Part shown: piece after piece, positions 10,829 to 21,922 of the stretch
Numbering within the stretch: the stretch's first letter is position 1
Layout: the number at the start of each line of letters is the position of its first letter
DNA from: Batillaria attramentaria
Lineage: Eukaryota > Mollusca > Gastropoda > Batillariidae
Assembly (NCBI GenBank): GCA_018292915.2
Contig: JACVVK020000017.1
Coordinates: 2,097,501-2,161,500, forward strand
Reading direction: 5' to 3'
DNA length: 64,000 nt
Translations under genes and position numbers: made by a program
The notes under the pieces: generated by a model
Database searches by the model: none
Told to the model about the DNA's origin: nothing
Seen by the model: only the letters and a program-made list of their open reading frames with translations

Positions 10829-10867
10829 CTGTTTGTGTCGTATGACTTAGACAATCATGATACAGAC

Positions 10868-10869
<2 letters not shown>

Positions 10870-10950
<81 letters not shown>

Positions 10951-10970
10951 GCACTCAACCCCCCCCCCCT

Positions 10971-11039
<69 letters not shown>
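10870..11039. repeat. microsatellite (CT)n-(CA)n
   Basis: (CT)n at 10870-10911 passes into two long (CA)n runs separated by a C-run near 10958. Confidence 0.95.
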
Positions 11040-11043
<4 letters not shown>

Positions 11044-12162
11044 AGACAAACAAACACTGAAATAGACAAACAACAACAACTTCTACTACTACTACTACTA
11101 TTACTACTACTACTGAACCAAACCCGAACAAGGTAAAACACGAACACGTTCTCCACGTCGTAGATAACTATCGCCCATCAGCAGTCAAAGTACTAATTAA
11201 ACAACCAACCATATAAGGAAGGAAACACTGACGAAATAAAGAGAGAAGAATGAACGTGCTCTAGTCCATCGATCCATCAAACAACTACCAACCAACCATA
11301 CAAGGACGCAAGCAAACAAAAGGAAGGAAAGAAAGAAAGAAGAAGAAAAAAAGAAGAAGAAAAGAAAGAGAAACGAAGGCAACTCCACAAAAAACAAGCA
11401 ATCAATCAGTTCGACATATTCGACAAAGTCGTTAATCAGAACAAGTAAAACGACCAGTAAACAGCTGCCTGTGACTCAGGTCAGGCACGTACGACAAAGC
11501 AAAGCCGTGAGATTATTTTTTTTTCCCCCGCGCGTCCCTGAGATTCGAAATCGATCCAGCAAAGCGTTTTGCACTGAGAGCGACGCTCAGTGCTTCTCTC
11601 GCCTGCCCTACAGCCATCCATCAAAAGAAACAAAACAAAACAAAAGAAATGTCTTATGCATTAGTCTTTCTCCAAGGTCGGTGTCATTATACAGGCGCAG
11701 GCAGCGGACTGCCATTTAGCCACACGTAGAAAACGGGACTGGGTGGGAAAGCTACGCGGCATTGCGCGCGCCTGTAACTGTGGTGATGAAACTGACACTG
11801 AGTGACGTGGGCTTTGCTTTATTTCACAACTGCAGAAGCTGTTAGCTGGCATACCAATTTTCAGACTCGGCGTCGCTGCATCTCCGTCACTGACTGAGAG
11901 AATCAAGAGTGAATGGGCGGATGCTTCGACGCTTTGACGGCTTTTGTCCAGCGTCAGGGTGATCTGAAACACTGGGAGACAAGAAAAAGGTCAGTACATA
12001 ACAGCCTATTCACCGACTGGGTCTGTGATAAATGTAATAGTTTTGTGATAACAGATCCTTGACTAGTAACGATTACGATGACTGACAACGATGTAAAGAA
12101 TGTAGAGATGACGACGCCGGGATGATAGTGAAGCGGAAAGCCGAAGATCCGGCGGTATGTAA
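11040..12162. other. intergenic, A-rich then unique
   Basis: 11040-11400 is purine-rich low-complexity DNA with (ACT)n near 11081-11115 and GAAAGAAA tracts. 11400-12162 looks unique. The frame at 11661-11972 (-) shows no recognisable domain. Confidence 0.4.
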
Positions 12163-12259
12163 GTACTAGATTCCAGGTTGTCACGCCGGCCAGTCAGTTT
12201 TCGCCATTTATTAAATGGCGAAAACTGACTGGCCGGCGTGACAACCTGGAATCTAGTAC
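12163..12259. repeat. perfect 97-bp palindrome
   Basis: The 48 bases at 12163-12210 are the exact reverse complement of 12212-12259, with a single T at 12211 as spacer. The outer ends read GTACTAGATTCC and GGAATCTAGTAC. There is no mismatch in 48 pairs. Confidence 0.95.
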
Positions 12260-12435
12260 AGAGGCGGGGCCCTGGGGGCCACCACGGGGGCCCTGGGGGC
12301 CCAGGATCCCGTTCGATTTTTGGAAGGGGGGCCAGAATATCTGTGAGCCCCCCTTGCTTTTGATAAGAGGAGAGAGGGCCCACCAGTGGTGGGCCCCCCC
12401 TGCTCTGCTGTCGCAGGACACAATCCTTGCCAGTC

Positions 12436-12482
<47 letters not shown>

Positions 12483-12540
12483 CTTCTTCACCCCGGCCGT
12501 ATGGCTCACCCGACTTAGTGGGCCCCCCTTCCTCTCAGCA
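12260..12540. repeat. G/C-run rich segment with (CA)n
   Basis: Contains GGGCCCTGGGGGCC-type words, a self-complementary GGGCCCACCAGTGGTGGGCCC (12377-12397) and (CA)n at about 12438-12481. No coding evidence. Confidence 0.6.
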
Positions 12541-12849
12541 TCTTCCTACGCGCCTGTTTATGCCGTTGTATTTTCGTGGATTGAATAGATTTTAAAACTG
12601 AAACTTTTCCACTGACTGACTCGGTTCAGTTTACGGGAGAGAGAGAGAGAGAGAGTACCGAAGAAAAATGGCTACGACATCATGATGGAAAGGATGTCTG
12701 CGTCGGAATTGATGATGATATAGTTTCTAGGGGAAGAAGAAGAACCTTGAGTATACAAAGTGCTGACAATTAGACCTGTTTATTATTATTTTTTTAATCT
12801 GCTGTTTGTTCAGTTGACGATTAAAACAAGCTCCGTTCCGTCCTCTGCC

Positions 12850-13450
12850 TCTGTGATTGCCAACAGACGCTGCAACCGAACGCGCCAGCCAAGGTCTAGC
12901 CTTTCGACGAGCAAAACGTGACCGATCCTTCACGTGTAAACTTGAACTTCTGACTACGTCATCGGCGCGGTGTCCGCTGAGCGCCGCCCATTTGCAGCAA
13001 AGCCGGCCTACGATAGCTGACATCACAAATCATTACATGGCCGCTAAAATTATCCCTTCCGCGAGGACTGGCGCACGCGCGCACGCCGCGTTGTCACTGT
13101 CTTCCCTACGTCATTCCTTATCGGTGTCACAGACGCACGGATCAAACAGGTACACAAACCCGCGCGCTGTTGTTTCGAGCCGGCGTATCGAACCTTAACG
13201 CGGGCAGCTTCGGTGGTCGGTCGGCGCGCGCGCGCATAAGCGATAAACAAGGGGGTTTGGTCAAGAGAAGTGCATAGAGCTGTTAGGTAACGCACTGTCG
13301 TCACATCTGCCCCGCGTGTGTAGTCGCAGTCAGAGCGCCAACTTTTCGGGTTACGGCATAAACACCGAACGAGTCACATGACCCACTTATGTAACCGGGA
13401 CTGCCACTCGCTCAGCAGAAGCCAAAAGCTCAGCAAAAGAACTCACGGCA
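12850..13450 (+). promoter_or_regulatory. probable CpG-rich promoter of the NFIL3-like gene
   Basis: This stretch is CpG-rich (CGGCGCGG, GCGCGCGCGC and similar words) and free of simple repeats, unlike its surroundings. It contains a perfect E-box CACGTG at 12931-12936, two TACGTCAT half-CRE words at 12955-12962 and 13107-13114, and a D-box-like site at 13386-13395. It lies just upstream of a candidate first exon. Promoter function is inferred; no TATA box was identified. Confidence 0.4.
13386..13395 (+). promoter_or_regulatory. D-box / E4BP4-type site
   Basis: CTTATGTAAC matches the E4BP4/PAR-bZIP consensus RTKAYGTAAY at nine of ten positions. Since the downstream gene encodes an E4BP4-type protein, autoregulation is possible, but a single 10-mer also occurs by chance. 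Confidence 0.3.
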
Positions 13451-13875
13451 CTCGGAGCTGACAGGTCATTGCCAAACCCGTGGCCGAGGCGTGAGGATGT
13501 ACGTTCGCGCAGGCCCATCAAGCAAAATTGTTGACAAGCAGACGACAGCTTCGCATGTCATCAGCGCTTCACTGGAACCAGTCTCGCCTCGTGTTTTCAG
13601 TGGAGAACAGTGATAGAACTTTGAGTTTCTTTGGTGGCTTTCCGGCTTGTGCCGTGCTCTACACACTCGCTGTTTCAACTTGAAGCTTCGCGTTGTGTTT
13701 TTGTCTCTGAAGAAGACTGACACTAGTGACAGACTCTCAGTGCCAGGCAAAGTGTTTGCGCACTTGAAGTGATTTTGAAAGAGATTTTGGAACTCCGCCA
13801 ACTTCGGTTTCAGTGACTGCATCCGTCTGTTCCGAAACAGCATACTAGCCCTCGCTTCGACATCACCATGATACA
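13400..13875 (+). other. candidate first exon of the NFIL3-like gene (5' UTR plus short coding start)
   Basis: CACCATGATACA ends at 13875 and is followed by a strong donor, GTAAGT. Joined to the acceptor before 22742, the ATG at 13868 reads in frame into the bZIP ORF (M-I-Q-T then the Met at 22746), adding four residues. The preceding 400 bp is unique sequence and holds an upstream ATG at 13497 with a 40-codon frame, as in many regulated 5' UTRs. The left boundary is not defined. A weaker alternative donor, ATAG then GTAAGA at about 14532, follows an ATG that would be out of frame. Confidence 0.4.
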
Positions 13876-15319
13876 GTAAGTGTCAAAACAGTTTCTGATT
13901 GTATTTTCAAAACATTTTGGCACATTAGAAAAAACATTTTGGCACATTAGAGCCGGACTGATGATACGGATATATATAGAAGGTTACCCAATCATGACTT
14001 TCAACTGATTTCAGTGATTCTATCAGATTACTGATTACTAACTTTCACAATAGACACTGGCACAGAGTCATTGAAAACGGTTTCTAATCAGTCAAAACTC
14101 CAAAACATAGTGGGGGATGCCGGAGTGATCTTACGGATGTATAGCTAGGACGATTGTTTGTCTAATCACGTTTTTTGGAAGCGATTTAATCAGATTACTC
14201 CTTCGTAACTTGAATTGAAAACATCTACATGTACTATGGCAAAGCTTTATCAGAACCTGTTCCGTGTAAGCACTGAATGAGTGAGTGTAATCCTGATGGC
14301 CAGGGATCTCTAGGAGTACGTGACTGACTTTTTCCCCCTCAGATTTTTTTTTTTTGTTTGTTGGGGGGGGGGGGTCGATTGTAGTTTACTATCTTTTCCT
14401 GCCACACGATGCAGTTCCCTGCCAGGACCATGGTAGATAATCGACAGTAGCGTCTGCTTCAGTGCACATCAGTGTACTGCTGAAAGTTCTTCACGCAAAG
14501 AGTTTACAATAGTGAAATGCTATCCACCATCATAGGTAAGAAGGCCCAGACAGAAACGAACCCTGGGCCATTTGAAAAAAAAAAAAAAGAGTTTTATTTT
14601 GTAAATTTCTCTGTTTCTCGCCACTCTTTCATTCTGACTTCTGACCCCCTCCCAGCCCCCAACCCCCAGCCCCTCTCTCTCTCTCTCTCTTTTCTCTTCT
14701 TCATTTCCTTTAGATAGTTAATACTTTTGTTTCTCTCTCTCTCTCTCGACTTTTTCCCCCCTTGTTTTGATGTTGACGTAGAATAGCAGGACAGCGGCTT
14801 GTAAGACAGACAGCAATGCCTAAATGCTCTATCCTGAATAAAAAACATCATCATCATTATCATCATCATCATCATCATCTCTCTCTCTCTCCACCCCCCC
14901 CCCCCTGTCTTTCCAGGATTTTTCTAATCAGATCACAGATCACAGCCAGCAGGTCGACATATAGCAAATCATATATATATATTTGTCATAATAATGTAGG
15001 CCAGGCTGTGGTGTGCTTAGTCTTGAAATCTTCAAATTACATGAATGCCTGATATGATCGGATCTCGAGCGTTGCGAAATTAGTGTGTATGATGAAGACA
15101 GGTGTATACTGGCGGTGTCTATTGACTATGTCTCTTACATAGTTCGAAGTGCGCCAGGGTAGGCCGGCAGGGTATTGTAGAGGGTTAATTGTCACCTGGT
15201 TATTAAGTCTTGTCTCTCTCTCTCTCTCTCTCTCTCACTGGCATTGTCGTTTCCTGTTGTAAAGTTTCGTTTGTCTGTTTGTCTGTCTGTCTGTCTGTCT
15301 TACACCCCCCCCCCCCGAG

Positions 15320-15466
<147 letters not shown>

Positions 15467-15679
15467 GCAACGCACGCATACGTACATGTACGTGCGATTC
15501 AGTTGCTAGCTGATCCGGCATTGTTTCAACACCTTTTCCCAAAGCACAGAGTGCAGTCTCAAAACAACTTCAGCAAATCACGTTGGTCTACCTCGGCAAG
15601 CCGGCAAAACAGGAAACCGTTTGTACCAGAATAATTTGGATTGTATCCCGCCAGAAAAAGACGGGCTCTGGGTGGTAGT

Positions 15680-15693
15680 CGTCGTCGTCGTCG

Positions 15694-15767
<74 letters not shown>

Positions 15768-15806
15768 CAGAGAGAGAGACAGAGAGAGAGAGAGGGGGGG
15801 GGGGTA
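15680..15806. repeat. microsatellite (GTC)n-(TG)n-(GA)n-G-run
   Basis: (CGT)n at 15680-15697, (TG)n to about 15754, (GA)n with CAG interruptions, then a G-run. A (GGT)n lies at about 15868-15890. Confidence 0.95.
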
Positions 15807-16530
15807 GGGGGGATGGGGAGATAACAGACAGGTTTTACATTTACAAAGACTCGTTGGCCTAAATGACGGTGGTGGTGGTGGTGGTGGTGGGCCGGGGGGG
15901 GGGGGGCGGGGTTGCAGTGAGGGGGTGACGAGACATGTTAGATAAACAGATCGATAAAACCTGGAACTCACATAACAAAGATGGACAGTCATGCTCCAGC
16001 CTTGGCCTTGCAAAACGCCGATTATGTTTCTCGGCTGGCTGAAAAAGACCCAAAACAACACCAAGATAAACTGACATGGCATAGACAGATCGATACACGG
16101 GGCAGGAGATGAGGCGATGATGACGAGCAGCGTTGCGGCAGCCCAGACACTGGCTTTGAGTTGAAGACACGATCTAGTTCATGAACCGGCCGCGCGGCAG
16201 GATCAGTGACGTTACCTGCTCAGTCAGAGTCTGATCGGCATTGGAGCCAAGGTGTGGTCAGTCACGTGTCAGATTTTTTTTTACACTGGTGGACCTCTGC
16301 AATTTCCATTACACATTTACAGTACCGGAAATTAAACCTGCTGATTAGACTGATGCGTTGACAAGTTAATCACCGTCACCGCACGCCTTATATACAAGCG
16401 TCTCTATTAGGAAAACTGACGGTAGCCACAGAGCTTCATCAACCAGTGACTTCCGTGTGTCTGATCAACCGGTGAATACTGTTCATAGTAATGATAATAA
16501 TAATAACAGTAATAATTATAGAACGCGTAA

Positions 16531-16655
16531 GCTCGCAGCAACTGGAAAGCAACTCATAGCGCTACACACACACACACACACACACACGTGCACACCCTGA
16601 TGCAGATAAACAGTTACAGACAAAGGCACTGCCGCCAAACAATGGCAGAAACTTG
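16531..16655 (+). repeat. second copy of the (CA)n-carrying dispersed repeat
   Basis: Shares both flanks with 2120-2275 (AAAGCAACTCATAGCGCTAC, CCTGATGCAGAT, CAAAGGCACTG, AATGGCAGA) but has a shorter (CA)n. Confidence 0.65.
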
Positions 16656-17783
16656 AATCTGAACTGTGGAAGGCTTGACGTAAGAATTTATAACAAGCCG
16701 AAACCAACGGCGCGAACTCGTAACGGTAAAAGTGCACGGCTCATACGCGCTGCATGGATACTGATTTGCGATTAGCGTCCAGTACTTTTGCTCAGTCTTA
16801 GCCTCACCGACGCAAGGGTCGGCACACCCTTTCAGCTAGTCGGGCGTGATAAATGGGAGGTTACGCAGTCACGGTGATCAAATAAAACTCCACACCCGTT
16901 CCACAAGCGAGGTTCGTCCTGTTTGTGATGTTTACTACCGTGGTTGTTCATGACTCTGTGTCCGACGGTCATTCCACGGAAATATCAATACCGTGATGCC
17001 TGTCTACAGCGGTCTCACACAAGGACCAGGGAAACTGGTCTGTTCAGACAGGTGATCAGAGTGTACATCTTCATTTTAATAACGGACAGAAGACCACTGG
17101 TCATTTTAGACAGGTGGCCACACTATACGGGTTTATATTAGTGAAGAAGACCAGTGGCCCTGACATTGGTTGCTCCCCCCCCCCCCCCCCCCACTCCCGC
17201 TTTTTTCTTTGGTGGGGTGGGGGGGGGGGGTACTTTATTTGTAACCTCAATGATGGAACCTCAATACCTGCTGCGCCAGTCACTGCTCGCCTGTTGGACA
17301 GGGCCTCGCCTTCTGAAGACGGCTGCCTAGAGAGGTTCCGCTGTACCAACGATGGCAGTGTGTAAACAGGTACCGATATAGACATGCTATGGTTATTGCT
17401 CGAATTGCGTAAACCACATCCCGGCGTGAGATAGCAGGCCTGGTGAGTATTGTCGGCAGTGTTGTATCGCAGTACCGTTGGTTTCATGCCCGAAGCAAAC
17501 TTACCTGCCTCACTGTCATCAGTCTGGAGGAAAGGCGCAAGCGTCATGATTTTAATTAAATAAGTATTTACGCCTCCAGCGGCCCCCCCCCTTCTTCCCC
17601 CCCCCCTCCGAGAATGATAGAAACTATTATTGTGGAAGTTAACATTTCTTGTTGTTCATGTTGAAGATTGGAGAGGGAATACTGCACTCTTACAATCAAT
17701 TCGGTACAGTGGGTTGGGCATGAGAGAGAGCGAGAGAGTTACCGACGCGGCATCGGCAGCGCCACAACGCGAACTGCACTGCC

Positions 17784-17785
<2 letters not shown>

Positions 17786-17836
<51 letters not shown>
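17786..17836. repeat. microsatellite (CA)n
   Basis: About 24 CA units without interruption. Confidence 0.95.
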
Positions 17837-17837
<1 letters not shown>

Positions 17838-18108
17838 ATGAGAAAGAGACACACTCACAGCAGAAACAGAATTATTTACCGATACATCGACAGCACCGCA
17901 ACGCCGGCATCACCGCGCACTGCGGGACTGACCCAGGCGGTGTTTTCGAGAGATCGACCATGCCACTCTTGTCTGAACTTGAACTTGTCCTGTTGTCTGC
18001 ACCTCGGCGACCAGCTCAGCGCTCGGATCTTTCATAACAACGCAGGTCGATTTCCTGTTATCTGCTTACGTGACTCGCGACAGACGCACTCGAAGGCGAT
18101 CGCCGTAA

Positions 18109-18853
18109 GGGCCCTTGCACACTGGCGTCACGCGACATTGTCGCGCCACGCGTGCAGCAAATTTTGTCGCGCATCTACGTATGCAACCCCTTGAAGCGCG
18201 AAGCGACAGACGTAGCACGATTGAAAAATTCTGTCGCGCGGCGATAGGAAATGTTCTATTCGGCGCGCTCGACGCGCGCGTGTAGCGTGGTTTCAGCCAA
18301 TCAGAAGAGCCAGCCAGCAAGGGCCAGCACTCGCCATCCTCTTCTCTTCCAAGATGGCGGAATTGCGCGAAGACGAAATGTTTCGCCTCATCGACCTGTA
18401 TCGTGAACAGGAAAACCTCTACAATTTCCAGCTCGACGGGTATGCCGTTTTGTTGTGTCACTCTCCGCTGACTCACACTACAGTAAATACATAAATGGAG
18501 TGAATAAAACTAGACACAAACCGCTGGCTTGTCAGTCACTGATCTCTCATCGTCTACGATATCATTCTACAGCAAAGCCGGGTTTGTTGTAGCTAAATTC
18601 TATCAAGTTATCATGGCCTCGATCACCAGTCTCTATTCAGACTGCGAGCAATGAGCCTGAAGTTTATGATACGTAGATCCCTAATTTCGCATTCCATCGC
18701 ACACTCAGAAGTACTGACTCGTGGCGAGATCTCCGAAGCAGCACGCGGCACGCGTTGCCTCCACGTGTGAGAGCCCCACGGCGCGTGCAGCATGCAAGGC
18801 GCGACACGCATGCGTGCGTGCGATGTAGCACCGATGCTAGTGTGCACCGGCCT
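18109..18853 (+). mobile_element. PIF/Harbinger-type DNA transposon remnant
   Basis: Inverted ends GGGCCCTTGCACACTGGCGTC (left) and, on the other strand, AGGCCGGTGCACACTAGCATC (right) match the GGCC-GTGCACACT style of PIF/Harbinger termini. TAA at 18106-18108 and at 18854-18856 is the 3-bp TWA target duplication expected for this superfamily. The 745-bp element lacks a transposase but still contains the start of a MADF-like DNA-binding ORF (18354-18494). Both ends are rich in CpG hexamers such as GTCGCGC. Confidence 0.7.
18354..18494 (+). pseudogene. truncated MADF/Myb-like ORF of the Harbinger element
   Basis: A good Kozak context (CCAAGATGG) opens a 46-codon frame. Residues 9-30 read like the first helix of a MADF domain (MFRLIDLYREQENLYNF). 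Harbinger elements typically encode such a Myb/SANT/MADF-like accessory protein next to the transposase. The frame runs to TAA at 18492-18494 after losing MADF similarity at about residue 30, at a possible donor (GACGG then GTATGC). The remaining helices and the transposase gene are gone. Confidence 0.5.
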
Positions 18854-19064
18854 TAACCTCTGTGCCCGGAGAGAGAGAGAGAGAGAGATGGTGCTCCCCG
18901 CCGGGGGAGGGGGCGGTAGAAAGGAGGGGGGTCGGGAAGGGGATATAGACGTTGGATTGCATAAATTGGCCACAGCGCGGATGGGGTGTGGATGGGTGTT
19001 TGGGAGGTTAACACCCTTCTCCACCACGTAGTACCGTTGGCTTCATGCCCGAAGCAAACTTACC

Positions 19065-19690
19065 TACAACGTTCGGACAAACAGAGAACCAAGTTGAACT
19101 TGGCAACGTTCGGACACATGGAGAACGAAGTTGAACAACGTTCAGACATATGGAGAGCAAAGTTGAACAACGTTCGGTCATATGGAGAGCAAAGTTGCCT
19201 AACGTTCGGTCGTATGGAGAACAAAGTTGTATTACGCTCGGTCATATGAAGAACAAAGTTGAACAACGTTCGGCCGTATGGAGAACAAAGTTGAACAACG
19301 TTCGGTCGTATGGAGAACAAAGTTGCATAACATTCAGTCATATGGAGAGACTGAAAGGACGTTAAACCCCCAAACACCCGCTCACCCTCGGTCATATGAC
19401 GTTCGGCCGGTCATATGAAGAACAAAGCTGAATAACGTTCGGTCATATGGAGCACAAAGTTGTATAACGTTCGGTCATATGGAGAACAAACTTGAACAAC
19501 GTTCGGTCATATGGAGAGCAAAGTTGAACAACGTTCGGTCATATGGAGAACAAAGTTGAACAACGTTCGGTCATATGGAGAGCAAAGTTGAATAACGTTC
19601 GGTCATATGGAGAACAACAAGTTGAACGACGTTCGGTCATAACTTACGGAGAACAAAACTGAACAGCGTTCGATCTTATAGAGAACGAAG
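19065..19690. repeat. 32-bp minisatellite, about 19 units
   Basis: The unit is CGTTCGGTCATATGGAGAAC plus AAAGTTGAACAA, period 32, with point variation and partly truncated units. It is preceded at 18985-19030 by a SINE-A 3' fragment (GGGTGTTTGGGAGGTTAA...CCACCACGTA) and interrupted at about 19347-19390 by an inverted SINE-A fragment (AAAGGACGTTAAACCCCCAA). Units contain the NdeI-like palindrome CATATG. Its 39-bp left flank, GTACCGTTGGCTTCATGCCC and following, also occurs at 17468-17505. Confidence 0.9.
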
Positions 19691-19906
19691 AGGGGGGGGG
19701 GGGGTGGGGGAGGGGGAGGGAGTCAACGGATCGATGGAATTTTGCTCAGCAGTGTGTTTGAGACGTGGACATAGTGACAGACATTGTCATTTTGCAAACC
19801 TGTCTTTGCTACCTACATCACTACATGTACTGCTGGAGAACCTACTACCACTAAACATTTACAAGATACAAAGAGAGACTACGGGGGGAGGGGGTGGGTG
19901 GGGTGG

Positions 19907-20018
19907 GGGTGGCGAGCGAGAGAGAGAGAGAGGAAACGAGAGAGAGAGAGGGGGGGGGGGGACGAGAGAGAGAGAGAGAGAGAGGGGGGGGGGACGAGAG
20001 AGAGAGAGAGGGGGGAAA

Positions 20019-20050
<32 letters not shown>
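19907..20050. repeat. microsatellite (GA)n with G-runs
   Basis: (GA)n blocks alternate with G-runs of 9-13 bases and GACGA spacers. The arginine/glutamate-rich frames over it are artefacts. Confidence 0.95.
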
Positions 20051-20053
<3 letters not shown>

Positions 20054-20339
20054 ATAAGCCGCCAGCCGAAGGGCATGTGGTGTGAAGGTAAGCTTTACAC
20101 AACCTTAGGTCACAAGACTTGAACGGAGAGAGGCAGATAGCTACAGACGAGAGTGCTTTCAAGTTACGTACGCAAAGCCATAGGGAAAGCCTGCAAGGCC
20201 TATACATGTGATTATGATGAACGTTGGCCGGAATGATGAAAGCATATCAGCACTTCGATCCAGTGATGCAACTTTTAGCCCGCTCTTGATAAGCCGGGGC
20301 TCTTTGCTCTGCGGTGCCGTGCGTACGTATGTATAAGCA

Positions 20340-20664
20340 TTTTAGGATGGTTGTATCAATACAAAGCTGTGGGAGTTTTGCCTTTATGATGGTTGTATCA
20401 ATACAAAGCTGTGGGAGTTTTGCCTTTATGATGGTTGTATCACTACAAAGCTGTGGGAGTTTTGCCTTTATGATGGCTGTATCAATACAAAGCTGTGGGA
20501 GTTTTGCCTTTATGATGGTTGTATCAATACAAAGCTGTGGGAGTTTTGCCTTTAGGATGGTTGTATCAATACAAAGCTGTGGGAGTTTTGCCTTTAGGAT
20601 GGTTGTTATCAATACAAAGCTGTGGGAGTTTTGCCTTTATGATGGTTGTATCAATACAAAGCTA
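20340..20664. repeat. 42-bp minisatellite, about 7.7 units
   Basis: The period is 42, with a unit containing GATGGTTGTATCAATACAAA and GCTGTGGGAGTTTTGCCTTT. Because 42 is a multiple of three, both strands stay open over the array, giving 14-residue protein repeats. One unit carries a 1-bp insertion near 20604. The words TTGTATCAATACAA form a 14-bp palindrome in most units. Confidence 0.9.
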
Positions 20665-20759
20665 GCCTGATTCCTATCTTTGTCTCGCACTAGCTGGCAG
20701 TCTTACAACAGGGAGTTCCATCATAAATCTACTGCAGTTTATCTCGATTCCTACCAAGT

Positions 20760-20936
20760 GAGGGAAGCCGGATGGCCGAATGGTAGAGCGTTGGACTTCC
20801 AGTGCTCGGGTCGTGAGTTCGAATCCCGGCCGGGGCCAAGTATTTGTGCTGGCTTTTTCATCGTTGCCCCGTATTTGATATCACTCGTACGTGGTGGAAA
20901 AGGACGTTAAAGCCCCACCCACCCACCCACCCTCCT
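20760..20936 (+). mobile_element. SINE-A copy 3, complete, with TSD
   Basis: The only plus-sense complete copy. The head GGATGGCCGAATGGTAGAGC is A-box-like and GAGTTCGAATCCCGG is a perfect B box, followed by the family body (GTGCTGGCTTTTTCATCGTTG) and a (CCCA)n tail. TACCAAGT at 20752-20759 and 20937-20944 is the target-site duplication. Confidence 0.9.
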
Positions 20937-21166
20937 TACCAAGTAAGCTTGGGGTTGTGACCCAGTGACCTCACCAAAAAATCATAGTTAATTTAATTAA
21001 ATTTTGGCGTAGTTGAAGTGTTGCACTTTCATTATACTCATGTTTCCTGCAGTAAGAACAAAACCAGAGAGAGAGAGAGAGAGAGACTGACTGACTGACT
21101 GACTGACTGACTGAAACTTTATTTTCCAAGGATGAGATAATAGACGCACAGGTCTCTCTTACTATC

Positions 21167-21223
21167 TGTCCTTGCTACACTCGACTCGACTCGACTAGTC
21201 GAGTCGAGTGTCCTTGCTACACT
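21167..21223. repeat. 26-bp palindrome flanked by 15-bp direct repeats
   Basis: TGTCCTTGCTACACT occurs at 21167-21181 and again at 21209-21223. Between them (slightly overlapping) is the perfect palindrome ACTCGACTCGACT/AGTCGAGTCGAGT at 21184-21209. The arrangement resembles a duplicated target around a tiny hairpin insert. Confidence 0.85.
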
Positions 21224-21246
21224 AATAAAACACACAAAATGTATCA

Positions 21247-21348
<102 letters not shown>

Positions 21349-21922
21349 GTGCGCGCACGGAGAGAGAGAGAGAGAGAGAGTTGACCGCGGCGCACGTAAT
21401 CCTATGTCTCCTTAGTTACCCTAGAGCCTGGAGCCAGTGTCATGGTGATGACCCATTTTTTTTTTTTTCACCGAAGACTGGGGTTTCATGATTAATCTGT
21501 TACGACGCAGAATGTTGTTGTATGGCCAACAAGAACTGCGGTGAGGCTGGAAACCAGTGCAAAGAATGACATCCGTTTTTGCTACTTATGTATCAGTGTT
21601 AATTTGGCACGTAACAGATTGTTTTGTAGCAAACAAAAATTGCGTTGAGTTTCGAAAACAATGTAGATTTTTGGATATTTAGAGAACGACTTGGGTTCCA
21701 TGATTAATATCATATGACACCGAGCCGAATGTTATGTAACAAAAATTGGATCGAGTTTCGAAAACAAGTTAAAAAAAAATCCACTCTCTGTTGCACCGAA
21801 CACTGAGATCAATACTTGCCTACCTAAGAAGCGTCCACGAATTTGTTTTGCTTTGATCTGATTTACATCCGTTTCATTGTTTTGAGGGCGGGAATAGTAT
21901 GGCCGAAATAATGAGGAAGAGA

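Noticed and set aside
14517..14532. ATG followed by ATAG/GTAAGA as first exon of the bZIP gene
   Set aside because: Joining to the acceptor at 22741 puts the ATG out of frame with the bZIP ORF. Could only be a non-coding alternative exon.
15588..16082. 164-codon minus frame with His/Thr runs
   Set aside because: Generated by (CA)n, (GTC)n and C-runs. All long frames over microsatellites in this window were rejected for the same reason.
17020..17360. Possible MITE related to 37123-37305 (AGACAGGTGGCC, GAGGTTCCGCTGTA words)
   Set aside because: Only short, scattered similarities. No pair of inverted ends could be defined.
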